DNA of 64,000 nucleotides from positions 79,882 through 143,881 of the forward strand of contig JAKSRM010000004.1 of NCBI GenBank assembly GCA_024403615.1, in the 5' to 3' direction. Shown here piece by piece: positions 9,012-18,244 of this stretch. The notes beneath the pieces are model-generated. The model did not search any database. It was not told where the DNA came from and worked only from the letters and a program-made list of their open reading frames with translations. The DNA comes from Lachnospiraceae bacterium (GTDB lineage: Bacteria > Bacillota > Clostridia > Lachnospirales > Lachnospiraceae). The position numbers and the translations under genes are program-made. Positions within the stretch are counted from its first letter, which is position 1; every line of letters begins with the position of its first letter.

Positions 9012-9911
9012 TTATTTCACCAGCTTGATTCCGTAATTGATCAGGGCTTTACGGAGTCTTTCTTCGTTCTTAGGGTCCATTGTGCAAAGAGGACTTCTTA
9101 AAGGTCCAACCTCAAAGCCCATCATATTCATTGCGGTCTTAACTGGGATAGGGTTTACTTCGCAGAATAAAGCTTCAATCAGTTCGATAGCTTCTAACTG
9201 AAGCTTTGCTCCCTCTGCCATATTTCCATTCAGGAAAGCAGCGGCAATATCATGGGTTTTCTGAGGAGCTACGTTACTTAATACAGAAATAACACCGATT
9301 CCGCCTAAAGCCATAATAGGGGCGATTTGGTCATCATTTCCGGAATAAATATCCAGGCAAGGATCATCCTGAAGTAAAGAAGCAAGTTTTGCAATCTGAG
9401 AAATGTTTCCGCTGGCTTCTTTAATAGCAACGATGTTCTCGCAGGTTTTTCCTAAGGTAACTGCCGTCTCAGGAAGCATATTAACGCCGGTTCTTCCTGG
9501 AACGTTGTATAAAATAATTGGAAGGTCTACGCCTTTGGCAAGTCTTGTAAAATGCTCAATCAGACCTTTCTGAGTAGCTTTATTGTAATAAGGAGTAACC
9601 ATCAACAGGCCATCGGCGCCCATTTCCTGGCATTTTCTGCTTGTATATTCGGAAGTTCTGGTGTTGTTGGAACCACAGCCAGCAATAACCGGAATTCTCT
9701 TTTTTGCTGCCTGAATTGCGCAGCCAACAGCTTCCATATGTTCTTCTACGGTCTGGGTAGAAGGCTCACCAGTAGTACCACATACGATAAGAGCATCGGT
9801 TCCGTTCGCAATATGATACTCAACTAATTCCTCAATTTTCTCAAAATTGATGTCTTCGTTTTCCTTCATCGGTGTGACCATAGCCACGCCAGCACCTTTA
9901 AATAATGCCAT
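9012..9911 (-). CDS. dapA: 4-hydroxy-tetrahydrodipicolinate synthase
   Basis: 299 aa, typical length. It condenses pyruvate with aspartate semialdehyde, the first committed step of the DAP/lysine branch. Visible landmarks are the CGTTGEPST loop, LYNVPGRTGVNM with the catalytic Tyr, and IVAIKEASGN with the Schiff-base Lys. It is preceded at 23 bp by the PBP1A gene and followed at 2 bp by dapB, so the three are probably one transcript. Confidence 0.97.
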   Translation of the reverse strand: MALFKGAGVAMVTPMKENEDINFEKIEELVEYHIANGTDALIVCGTTGEPSTQTVEEHMEAVGCAIQAAKKRIPVIAGCGSNNTRTSEYTSRKCQEMGADGLLMVTPYYNKATQKGLIEHFTRLAKGVDLPIILYNVPGRTGVNMLPETAVTLGKTCENIVAIKEASGNISQIAKLASLLQDDPCLDIYSGNDDQIAPIMALGGIGVISVLSNVAPQKTHDIAAAFLNGNMAEGAKLQLEAIELIEALFCEVNPIPVKTAMNMMGFEVGPLRSPLCTMDPKNEERLRKALINYGIKLVK

Positions 9912-9934
9912 GTTCCGTCCTCCTGATTTTTATA

Positions 9935-12622
9935 TTAATCTTCTTCGACGTCTTCGCCCGGGTCCTCTTCTGTGGTTTCAGTTTCTGACTCTGACTCCGT
10001 CTCCGTCTCGGTCTCCGTCTCGGTCTCCGTTTCCTGTTCCTTCTTCTTAGACTCCTCTTCCTTGCTCTTAGACTCCCACTCCGCAGTATGAATCTTACAT
10101 TTATCTTTTGGAGGAGCATATTCTGTATCCGCGGTAGTTCCCTGAGCTTCCGCTCCGGTTACATCCATCGGTCTTACTCTGCATACCAGTTCCACAACCT
10201 TTGGACAATACTCGGTAGGAAGTTTCTTGGATTCTTTACATACCTTAACAGAAGTATGGACGTCGCAAGATCCGGAAGGTCCGGTACCTTCTGCGAAATA
10301 TTCCGTTATTACACAGCTTCCGCCTGGGTCGTCTCCACAATGTTCGTTAGGAAGTTTACCGGACTTCTTACAAATGGTGGTCTGGTAAATACCACCCGTC
10401 ATTTCGAAGTATCCACCTTCCAGGCCTTTCGCTTCTACAACCTGACTCATAATGGTTGACCATAAAGCTTCGTGATAACCGCCGCCCCACCAGATAGATA
10501 AGCTGTCATCGTATCCCGTCCAGATAGAAGCAACTAAACCATTCGGAATATATGCGCAGAACCAAAGGTCTTTATCATCGGAAGTTGTACCGGTTTTACC
10601 AGCAACAGGAGTTGACCAAATCTGTCCAGGAGTACCAGTACCAGAAGCTACTACGTCGATCATGGCGCTAGTAAGAAGGCTCGCAGTGCTCTCCTTAAGA
10701 ACGGTATGAGTTTCTGGCTGATTGTCTAAAATAACGGTTCCGTCCATTCCGACAATCTTTGTATAAAGAATAGGCTCTACATAAACGCCTTTATTTGCAA
10801 TTGCGCCGTAAGCTGCATTGATTTCAAGGTTGGTAATACCTCTTGTAATACCACCTAATGCAGTAGCAAGACCTGCATCATTTACAGGATCCAAGGTAGT
10901 AAAACCAAAGTTCAGCAAGTACTGCATACTTAAATCGGTACCGATGTCATAAATGGTCTTAACTGCCAATACGTTCATGGAATCACGGATACCATCACGA
11001 ACGGTATTCAGACCTCTGTAGGAATCACCCCACCAGTTATGTACCTGACGGCCACCACCATAGTAGAATGGAGCGTCGTCAATAGCAGTTCCTAAGGTGT
11101 AGCCAGCAGCATCCAAAGCAGGAGCATAAGCTGCCAGTACTTTGAAGCAGGAACCAGGCTGTCTAGCAGTATCCACAGCTCTGTTCAGAGTAAGGTTCTG
11201 TGTCTTTTCTCCACGACCACCGCAAATCGCTTTTACCTGACCGTTGGTGTAATCCATTACCGTAAAGGAAACCTGAGGCTGAAGGGTATAGAATACGTTT
11301 TCATAAGTAATCTCATCACCTGGTTTCTCGACATATTTCTTAAACTCTGCAATTACAGCGTCTGCATCTTCCTTCGTGTCGTAATCATTTTTATAAACCC
11401 ACTGTTCCAGAGTCCCATCATAGAAGTTATAGTTTTCCTTAACATCTTCCATGTATCTGGTAATGGATTTCTGGTTAAAGAATTCGTTCGTACCATCTGC
11501 TCTCTTGATGGTCATATCCCAGCTGATACCATAAGAGCTTTCGTATGGGTAGTTGTAATCATTATTAACCTCACGGTCAACAATCTCCTGGATCACTGGG
11601 TCCTGAGTAGCGTAAACCGTAAGACCGCCGGTATAAACCATGTTGTAAGCCTGAGCATAAGAATAGCCGCCCTTGGTCTGAAGATCGTTAATTAACGCAT
11701 CTACCAGAGAGTCTACGAAATAGGAGTACAGGGAATTTCCGTGGGAAATCGCATTTTCGGATACTCCATCGTATACATCTTCTGCCTTTGCTTCATCATA
11801 TTCTGCCTGAGTAATATGACCATTATCTTTCATATTTTCCAGACAAGTTTCCATTCTCTTTCTATTCTTTTCTGGATTTCGAGCAGGATTGTTTGCGCTA
11901 GGGTTCTGGGTAATCGCCGCAAGAACTGCACACTCTGCAACATCCAGCTGAGAAAGGTCTTTATTAAAGTAATACTGAGCCGCAATCTTAACGCCGTAGT
12001 TACCACCGCCAAGGTTGATGGTGTTCAGATAGTTGATCAAAATTTCATCCTTGGTCATTTCTTTTTCCAGACCAAGAGCCAGAATCTGTTCCTGAATCTT
12101 ACGACGAAGCAAGGAACCAGTACTACGTTCGAATCCACCAGTTTCAAAAGCATTATTTTTAATCAGCTGCTGCGTAATGGTAGAACCACCTTGGGTACTT
12201 CCTTGGAACAGCGTCTGATATGCTGAACGGGCAATACCTTTTACATCGATACCACTATGTTCATAGAAACGCTCGTCCTCTAAGTCGATGAAAGCCCATT
12301 TTAAAGTTTCCGGAATTTCATCAAAGGAAGCTTCCGCTCTCTTAGCGCTGGCTGCAGACAACTGAATAATCTCATTTCCTTCTGCATCAAGAATCGTTGT
12401 CGGGTACATGGTAGGCGCAACGGTAATATCCTCCAGAGACGGAGTAGATTTTGCGATACCCACAACCATACCAAAGCCTAAACATCCAACAATGCAAAGA
12501 ATGCAAAGGATGGTTAAAAGCACCCAACGGATAATCCGTACGGCTAAACTAGCTTTTTTCTTTTTCTTTTTCGAAGAAAGGTTTTTCTGTTTTTCTTTTA
12601 CTTCATCTGAATTCAGTTTCAT
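9935..12622 (-). CDS. Bifunctional penicillin-binding protein 1A (class A PBP)
   Basis: 895 aa from the ATG at 12622, chosen because GAGGG lies 8 nt upstream; an ATG 33 bp earlier lacks a ribosome site. Layout: basic cytoplasmic tail, TM helix about 28-56, GT51 glycosyltransferase with EDERFYEHSG (catalytic Glu about 115) and GGSTITQQ (145-152), and a transpeptidase with SCFK (Ser491, Lys494), SMN (548-550) and KTG (676-678). The extracellular tail has two Cys-containing segments and ends in a Glu/Thr-rich repeat encoded by tandem hexanucleotide-like DNA (about 9960-10030). It polymerises and cross-links peptidoglycan and is first in the operon with dapA and dapB. Confidence 0.95.
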   Translation of the reverse strand: MKLNSDEVKEKQKNLSSKKKKKKASLAVRIIRWVLLTILCILCIVGCLGFGMVVGIAKSTPSLEDITVAPTMYPTTILDAEGNEIIQLSAASAKRAEASFDEIPETLKWAFIDLEDERFYEHSGIDVKGIARSAYQTLFQGSTQGGSTITQQLIKNNAFETGGFERSTGSLLRRKIQEQILALGLEKEMTKDEILINYLNTINLGGGNYGVKIAAQYYFNKDLSQLDVAECAVLAAITQNPSANNPARNPEKNRKRMETCLENMKDNGHITQAEYDEAKAEDVYDGVSENAISHGNSLYSYFVDSLVDALINDLQTKGGYSYAQAYNMVYTGGLTVYATQDPVIQEIVDREVNNDYNYPYESSYGISWDMTIKRADGTNEFFNQKSITRYMEDVKENYNFYDGTLEQWVYKNDYDTKEDADAVIAEFKKYVEKPGDEITYENVFYTLQPQVSFTVMDYTNGQVKAICGGRGEKTQNLTLNRAVDTARQPGSCFKVLAAYAPALDAAGYTLGTAIDDAPFYYGGGRQVHNWWGDSYRGLNTVRDGIRDSMNVLAVKTIYDIGTDLSMQYLLNFGFTTLDPVNDAGLATALGGITRGITNLEINAAYGAIANKGVYVEPILYTKIVGMDGTVILDNQPETHTVLKESTASLLTSAMIDVVASGTGTPGQIWSTPVAGKTGTTSDDKDLWFCAYIPNGLVASIWTGYDDSLSIWWGGGYHEALWSTIMSQVVEAKGLEGGYFEMTGGIYQTTICKKSGKLPNEHCGDDPGGSCVITEYFAEGTGPSGSCDVHTSVKVCKESKKLPTEYCPKVVELVCRVRPMDVTGAEAQGTTADTEYAPPKDKCKIHTAEWESKSKEEESKKKEQETETETETETETESESETETTEEDPGEDVEED

Positions 12623-12730
12623 ATATTCAACCCTCTTTTTCCAGTAACAAAACATTTGTTATCGTTAGGAATATTCTCTATTTTTTTTATTCATCAAAAC
12701 CAGGCTTTTCCCAAAGCCCATAGATAAAAA

Positions 12731-12759
12731 ATTATACATCACACTGCGGTGAATGTCAA
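12731..12759 (-). promoter_or_regulatory. Perfect consensus sigma-A promoter for PBP1A-dapA-dapB
   Basis: On the minus strand: TTGACA (12759-12754), 17-bp spacer, TATAAT (12736-12731). All twelve consensus bases match. Expected transcript start is near 12724, giving a leader of about 100 nt before the ATG at 12622. Confidence 0.9.
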
Positions 12760-12854
12760 AAATCCACTTCTTAATTTTTTGTTACAAAATCTTATCCAAA
12801 GATGGTAATATCTTAGTAAGAAAAAGTGTTTCTAATGTGAATTTTCAGAGAATT

Positions 12855-13529
12855 ATGGCTACAGAAAAAATCGTTGTTCTGGGGGAAGCCCAGGCAGAAC
12901 TAACCGAAAAAAAATCCCGTTTCATTGCCGCCATCTGCGAGGTCCATTCCGAGCAGGAGGCTTTAGCTTATATTGAGCAAAAACGGAAGCAGTATTGGGA
13001 CGCCCGTCACAACTGTTTCGCTTTTGTGGTAGGCGAAAACAACGAAATTCAGCGGTTTTCCGATGACAAAGAGCCTTCTGGTACCGCAGGAAAACCGATC
13101 TTAGAAGTCCTTTTAACCTCGAATTTAAGGAACTGTGTCATTGTGGTCACTCGTTATTTTGGTGGCGTTCTTTTAGGCACCGGTGGCTTAGTAAGAGCCT
13201 ATGGTGGCGTGGCTCAGGCAGCGGTAAAAGAGCTGTTTGAGGGCAGGTCAGGAAAGGCCTTAAAAGTTTGCGATGGAACCCGCCTTTCTATCACTTCCGA
13301 TTATTCTCTTTCTGGTAAAATCCAATACATTATTAGCCAGATGGATATTGCCTTAGAAGACACAGTTTACGCAGACAATGTTTGTTTTAAAGTGGCAGTA
13401 GAAGACTCTGTAAAAGATTCTTTTATCAAAAAAATAACTGAGGCAACAAATGCATGTGCCTCAGTTACAGTTCTTGATTCCATTCGTTTCGTTTCCGATA
13501 ACGGAAACATCATTCCTTACGAATTTTAA
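12855..13529 (+). CDS. YigZ/IMPACT family protein
   Basis: 224 aa from the ATG at 12855 (MATEKIVVLGEAQAEL). The frame is open further upstream but those codons do not match the family. The N-terminal UPF0029/Impact domain shows EKKSRFIA, RHNCFAFVVG, DDKEPSGTAGKPIL and TRYFGGVLLGTGGLVRAY, followed by a C-terminal ferredoxin-like DUF1949 domain. Family members are linked to translation regulation in eukaryotes and to peptidase or nucleotide binding in bacteria; the molecular role is not settled. A TGG-TAATAT extended -10 at 12803-12811 may drive it. Its stop abuts the valS stop with no base between. Confidence 0.9.
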   Translation: MATEKIVVLGEAQAELTEKKSRFIAAICEVHSEQEALAYIEQKRKQYWDARHNCFAFVVGENNEIQRFSDDKEPSGTAGKPILEVLLTSNLRNCVIVVTRYFGGVLLGTGGLVRAYGGVAQAAVKELFEGRSGKALKVCDGTRLSITSDYSLSGKIQYIISQMDIALEDTVYADNVCFKVAVEDSVKDSFIKKITEATNACASVTVLDSIRFVSDNGNIIPYEF

Positions 13530-16184
13530 TTAAGCATTTAATTTTTCAAGCTGTGCAGTTACCTGCTCCATCATCTTGGTGTATTTTTCTTTCTTTTCTT
13601 TTTCTTCGTTAATCTTAGCTTCCGGAGCTTTGTTAATGAAGTTTGGATTGGAAAGCATTCCGTTTACTCTCTTCAGTTCGCCCTCTAAACGTTTCTGTTC
13701 GCCTAATAAACGTTCGATTTCTTTGTCTTTGTCAATCAGGTCTTCCAGCGGAACGTAGCAAGTAGCTTCTGCTAAGGAAACGCTCATGGCATCGTCTTTA
13801 ATACCGGTTAAGTCTTCCTGTACGAATACTTCGGAAGCTTTTGCTAAGGTTGCAAAAAATACTTTTCCTTTTTCGAAAGCAGCCCGAACGGTTTCGGATT
13901 TACTTACAACATGAACTGCTGCTTTTTTGCTTAATGGAACGTTCATTTCCGCACGGCCGTTACGGATTCCACGAACCGCTTCTTTGATCATTTCGATTTC
14001 GTTTTCGGACTCTTCGAAATTGAACTCTTCGCTGTATTCCGGCCACTTAGAAATCATAATGGACTCTTCCGGATTTTCTTCTGCTACGTAAGGCTGAAGG
14101 GTGGTATAAATTTCTTCTGTTACAAAAGGCATGTATGGATGTAACAGCTTCAGAGCCGTAATCAGAACCTTCTGTAAGGTGTACAGAGCAGCTTCCTTGC
14201 TGTCATCATCGCCGTAAAGACGAGGCTTAACCATCTCAATATACCAATCGCAGAATTCTTCCCAGATAAATTCATACAACTTATCTGCTGCCATACCGAT
14301 TTCGTATTTATCTAAGTTCTCGGTAACCAGTTTGGTCAGCTTATTTGCTTTGGAAAGAATCCATTTATCAGCGTCTGTCAGTTTATCTGCAGATACTTTC
14401 TTAACGCCGGTTTCCGGCATATTCATCATGATGAAACGAGAAGCGTTCCAAATCTTATTTGCAAAGTTACGGTTTGCTTCTACTCTCTCATAATAGAAAC
14501 GCATGTCGTTTCCTGGAGAGTTACCAGTAGCTAAAGTGAACCGAAGAGCGTCAGCTCCGTACTGGTCAATAACTTCCAGAGGATCAATACCGTTTCCTAA
14601 AGATTTACTCATCTTACGGCCCTGGTCATCTCTTACCAGACCGGTGAATAAAACAGCTTTGAAAGGTTCTTTGCCCATCTGCTCATATCCGGAGAAAATC
14701 ATACGAATTACCCAGAAGAAGATAATATCGTAACCGGTAATCAGCAGGTCCGTTGGATAGAAGTACTCTAAATCTTTGGTCTTTTCTGGCCAGCCTAAGG
14801 TACTGAATGGCCATAAAGCGGAGGAGAACCAAGTATCTAAGCAGTCCTCGTCCTGATGGAAATGAGTGCATCCGCACTTTGGACATTTCTCCGGCTGTTC
14901 TTTGGCAACTACCATCTCGCCGCACCCTTCGCAGTAGTAAGCAGGAATACGATGACCCCACCACAGCTGTCTGGAAATACACCAGTCGCGGATGTTGTCG
15001 GTCCAGTTATGGTACAGCTTGCTCATTCTGCCAGGAATCAGTTTTACTTCGCCTTCATCAACTGCTTTGATAGCAGGCTTGATCAGTTCGTCCATCTTAA
15101 CGAACCACTGTTCTTTGATCATAGGCTCGATGATAGTACCGCAACGATCGTGGTAACCTACGGCATGCTCATGATCGATGGTTTTTACTAACAGTCCTAA
15201 TTCGTCTAATTCTGCAACGATTTTTGCTCTTGCTTCTTCTGTTGTCAGGCCGCAGTATTTTCCGCCTTTTTCATTAATATGGCCGTCATCGGTAAATACA
15301 CAGATTTCTTCCAGACCATATTTCTTTCCTAATTCGAAGTCGTTCGGGTCATGAGCAGGAGTAACCTTCATAGCACCGGTTCCAACTTCCAAATCAATAT
15401 AGGAGTCTGCAATAATTGGAAGTTCTCTTCCAACTAAAGGAAGAATACAGGTCTTGCCAATATAGCTCTGATATCTAGGGTCATCTGGATGAACAACAAC
15501 AGCGGTATCGCCCAGCATAGTTTCCGGACGAGTTGTTGCGATTTCAATAAAGCGGTCTTCGCCTTTGATTGGATAATTAATGTGCCAGAATTTTCCGGCA
15601 GTATCTTTATGCTCTACTTCTGCATCACTTACAGAAGTCTGGCATTTTGGACACCAGTTAATAATCTTTGTGCCTTTGTAAATCCAGCCTTTTTCGTACA
15701 TCTTTACGAAAACTTCCAGAACTGCATCGGAAACGCCTTTATCCATGGTAAAGCGTTCTCTGTCCCAATCGGCGCTGCTGCCCATTTTCTTCAGCTGAGT
15801 AACAATACGTCCGCCGTATTCTTCTTTCCATTCCCATGCACGTTTCAAGAAGCCCTCACGTCCTAAATCTTCTTTGTGAATGCCTTCTTTCCGAAGCTGT
15901 TCGATAATCTTAACTTCCGTTGCAATACTTGCATGGTCACAACCTGGCTGCCACAGAGCATTATAGCCCTGCATTCTTTTCTGACGGATAATAATATCCT
16001 GCAGCGTGTTGTTCAGTGCATGTCCCATGTGAAGCTGGCCCGTAATATTCGGAGGAGGCATGATGATTGTAAAAGGTTTCTTACTGTCATCCGGCTCCGC
16101 ATGGAAATACTTTTTCTCAAGCCAGTTGTCATAAATAGGCTGTTCAATCTCTTTTGGATTATAAGTTTTAGCGAGTTCTTTCAT
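13530..16184 (-). CDS. valS: Valyl-tRNA synthetase
   Basis: 884 aa from the ATG at 16184, preceded by GGAAAGAAG; an in-frame ATG at 16205 is less well supported. Class Ia synthetase: HMGH (52-55, in PPPNITGQLHMGH), editing domain with TTRPETMLGDTAV, KMSKS at 524-528, anticodon-binding domain, and C-terminal coiled-coil arm rich in Glu/Lys. It charges tRNA-Val and edits Thr-tRNA-Val. It is the last gene of an operon starting at rarA and overlaps the stop of the TPR-like gene by 17 bp. No T-box leader is visible next to it, so control would be through the upstream operon promoter or an internal promoter. Confidence 0.97.
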   Translation of the reverse strand: MKELAKTYNPKEIEQPIYDNWLEKKYFHAEPDDSKKPFTIIMPPPNITGQLHMGHALNNTLQDIIIRQKRMQGYNALWQPGCDHASIATEVKIIEQLRKEGIHKEDLGREGFLKRAWEWKEEYGGRIVTQLKKMGSSADWDRERFTMDKGVSDAVLEVFVKMYEKGWIYKGTKIINWCPKCQTSVSDAEVEHKDTAGKFWHINYPIKGEDRFIEIATTRPETMLGDTAVVVHPDDPRYQSYIGKTCILPLVGRELPIIADSYIDLEVGTGAMKVTPAHDPNDFELGKKYGLEEICVFTDDGHINEKGGKYCGLTTEEARAKIVAELDELGLLVKTIDHEHAVGYHDRCGTIIEPMIKEQWFVKMDELIKPAIKAVDEGEVKLIPGRMSKLYHNWTDNIRDWCISRQLWWGHRIPAYYCEGCGEMVVAKEQPEKCPKCGCTHFHQDEDCLDTWFSSALWPFSTLGWPEKTKDLEYFYPTDLLITGYDIIFFWVIRMIFSGYEQMGKEPFKAVLFTGLVRDDQGRKMSKSLGNGIDPLEVIDQYGADALRFTLATGNSPGNDMRFYYERVEANRNFANKIWNASRFIMMNMPETGVKKVSADKLTDADKWILSKANKLTKLVTENLDKYEIGMAADKLYEFIWEEFCDWYIEMVKPRLYGDDDSKEAALYTLQKVLITALKLLHPYMPFVTEEIYTTLQPYVAEENPEESIMISKWPEYSEEFNFEESENEIEMIKEAVRGIRNGRAEMNVPLSKKAAVHVVSKSETVRAAFEKGKVFFATLAKASEVFVQEDLTGIKDDAMSVSLAEATCYVPLEDLIDKDKEIERLLGEQKRLEGELKRVNGMLSNPNFINKAPEAKINEEKEKKEKYTKMMEQVTAQLEKLNA

Positions 16185-16971
16185 AGTATTCTTCTTTCCA
16201 TTCATCTATTATTTTTGTGTTAGTATCTGCATTTTCCAATTTCTGGACGAACTCTTTGGTTTCGTCGCTATTCTCAATCTCCCGGCGCAAGGCGCCCACT
16301 CGTTTTCGGATGGTCTCCAAAGTTTCGTTGGAGAAATTGAATTTGATAATCGTGTTCAAAAGCTCTTCTTCGTCATTGTTTACCAAGGACATATAGACAC
16401 AGGCTTTCGCATAGGTCGGATCCGGATACAACTCATAAGCCTTCGTAAAATACATATTGGCATTTTTGCTCATGAAAGACTTTGCATAAATCACGCCAAT
16501 GGAATAAGCGATTTTTGCATAAAAGGTTTCCGGCATTTCCTCCGTATCCATATTGTTCAGAATTTCAAAATACAGCCGCAGAGCCGATTCGGATTTTCCG
16601 TTCTTGTAGTAAGTGTCTGCCTCGATTTTCCGTCGTTCTGCTTCGGACAGATTATCAATATTTAAAACTGCTCCGGCAATGGAACTTAATTCATGTCCGG
16701 AATAGTAATAACTTTCGGAAAGGATATATTTCACAAAGTCCTGGACAGAAGCATCCTCTGCCGCCATTTGACGAAGTTGGGAAGCCATTTCTCTTTGTCC
16801 CAGAGCATTGTCAATATAATCGAAGAGCTTCTCTGAGAAAAACTCCCGATAGACAAAGTTAATATGATTGAAAATAAAGTAGTTTATTTCTTCCAGGGAA
16901 TAAACGTTAGTTTCAATCTCTTTAATGTAATATGGAATTGGTGACTGCTTACCGCAGATTTGCAAAGCCAT
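16168..16971 (-). CDS. TPR-like helical protein of the DUF5716/DUF5717 locus
   Basis: 267 aa, soluble, mostly helical by composition. Residues from about 115 to 205 look like TPR repeats, for example YYKNGKSESALRLYFEIL and KNANMYFTKAYELYPDPTYAKA, where the aromatic/small-residue spacing fits TPR helix pairs. The N-terminus has no recognised domain. It starts 1 bp after the stop of the Hsp70-like gene and overlaps valS at its end, so it is translated from the same transcript. Inference: adaptor or co-chaperone-like partner of the two preceding gene products. No family with known function recognised. Confidence 0.7.
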   Translation of the reverse strand: MALQICGKQSPIPYYIKEIETNVYSLEEINYFIFNHINFVYREFFSEKLFDYIDNALGQREMASQLRQMAAEDASVQDFVKYILSESYYYSGHELSSIAGAVLNIDNLSEAERRKIEADTYYKNGKSESALRLYFEILNNMDTEEMPETFYAKIAYSIGVIYAKSFMSKNANMYFTKAYELYPDPTYAKACVYMSLVNNDEEELLNTIIKFNFSNETLETIRKRVGALRREIENSDETKEFVQKLENADTNTKIIDEWKEEYYERTR

Positions 16972-16972
16972 T

Positions 16973-18244
16973 CTATACGTATCCTTCCATGTTCAGCCGT
17001 TTGGTCACTTTCGCATCACTAGCTGGGAAAAATTCTCCAAAGCCTTTATCTTTGATGGAAATTTCACATTCACAATCATTCAGATAACGGATTTCAATTT
17101 CAATTCGGGTCGCCTTATTCGGACGTTGTGGAAAGTCGCTGATGTCAAAATCCACAAAGGTCCGTTCTTTGCTGACCATCGATGTTATATAAAAACGGAT
17201 CACCTTAATATTGTCAATAATAAAGTCGGAAACAATGCCCGCATCAAACCAGTCCACAGACGCTCGGCTTAAGTTAATGATGGACATGGTGCCTTTATAA
17301 CGAGCCTCTACCGCAATGGTAACTTTCGTTCTTCCATCGCAGACAATGGCCAAATCTTTTAATTCTTTCTTGCTTCTTCTTAAGCCGGCAAGACAAGCGC
17401 CTTTGGCATACAGGTTGTTTCCCTTAAAAGCTCTGGTGTTCTCGGAAATATCCTTCAGAGTTTTATCAAACCAGATGTCTTCAAAGCCCTTTCCCACGAA
17501 AAATACGCTGGAAACAGGATTCTCATCGATAACTTCCAAAAACAGAGCATCCAGTTTTTCGTCCATCTGTTCTCGGATTCCTTCGTTGTCGCTAAGGAAG
17601 AATTCCTCGCTATGTTCGTCTTCGTAAACGTAAACATATTCTTCGTTTTCCGAGCCTCTTTGAAGAGATAGCTGCTTTTCGAAAAAGCCTTCGGAGGAGA
17701 AATCAAACAGCTGCGTGCCTTTCTCCCAAAGCTCTTTATTTTCATTCAAAACATAGTAAGCAAAGCTTTCTGCACAGGACTGAAGTTTGATTTTGCTCGC
17801 CGGAAGTTTCAACATAGCGAAAGCTTCCAGAATCGTATTTTTCACGTCATGGTTGATTTCCCGTAAGTTTACGGTGATATTTTCCACCGCCATAATAGAA
17901 GTGGAGAGCTGAACCAGTTCGATAATCTTTCCGAAATAAATGGCCAACAACTGGGTATAGGTATATTCCCGGTTATCGATAATGCATTTTTCCCGCTCTG
18001 CCACATTAGCCAACAGGTCCTGGAACAGATACTCTTCTTTTTCCGTAGCATAATCAATGGCCGCCTGTCCGATCAGCCATTTGCTGTTGCTGGAATCGAA
18101 ACTTAAGGCCGTCGGAATCCGGTAACGCATTTCTTCCGTACCAGAATAAATGGACTCCGGACATTCATGACGCCTGGAATAGTAGCAAGCCTGGCAATAT
18201 TCACTTGTATAATCGATACCAATGATTAGTCCTTGTTTGCTCAT
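16973..18244 (-). CDS. Degenerate Hsp70/ASKHA-fold protein (DUF5716-like)
   Basis: 423 aa. Motifs of the Hsp70 ATPase fold occur in the right order but are eroded: phosphate-1-like LIIGIDYTSEYC (6-17), CAESFAYYVLNE (157-168) where Hsp70 has EPTAAALAY, QLFDFSSEGF (178-187) in place of phosphate 2, FFVGKGFEDIW (248-258) in place of LVGGSSRIP, and NNLYAKGACLAGL (276-288) in place of the ALGAA helix. A beta-rich C-terminal third follows (about 305-420). The start shares one base with the upstream stop (TAATG). The fold is my inference; Lachnospiraceae proteins of this kind are catalogued as DUF5716. ATP binding is uncertain because the glycine loops are altered. Confidence 0.65.
   Translation of the reverse strand: MSKQGLIIGIDYTSEYCQACYYSRRHECPESIYSGTEEMRYRIPTALSFDSSNSKWLIGQAAIDYATEKEEYLFQDLLANVAEREKCIIDNREYTYTQLLAIYFGKIIELVQLSTSIMAVENITVNLREINHDVKNTILEAFAMLKLPASKIKLQSCAESFAYYVLNENKELWEKGTQLFDFSSEGFFEKQLSLQRGSENEEYVYVYEDEHSEEFFLSDNEGIREQMDEKLDALFLEVIDENPVSSVFFVGKGFEDIWFDKTLKDISENTRAFKGNNLYAKGACLAGLRRSKKELKDLAIVCDGRTKVTIAVEARYKGTMSIINLSRASVDWFDAGIVSDFIIDNIKVIRFYITSMVSKERTFVDFDISDFPQRPNKATRIEIEIRYLNDCECEISIKDKGFGEFFPASDAKVTKRLNMEGYV

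Noticed and set aside
16185..16300. T-box leader for valS
   Set aside because: The region upstream of valS is the coding end of the TPR-like gene; no T-box consensus is visible.
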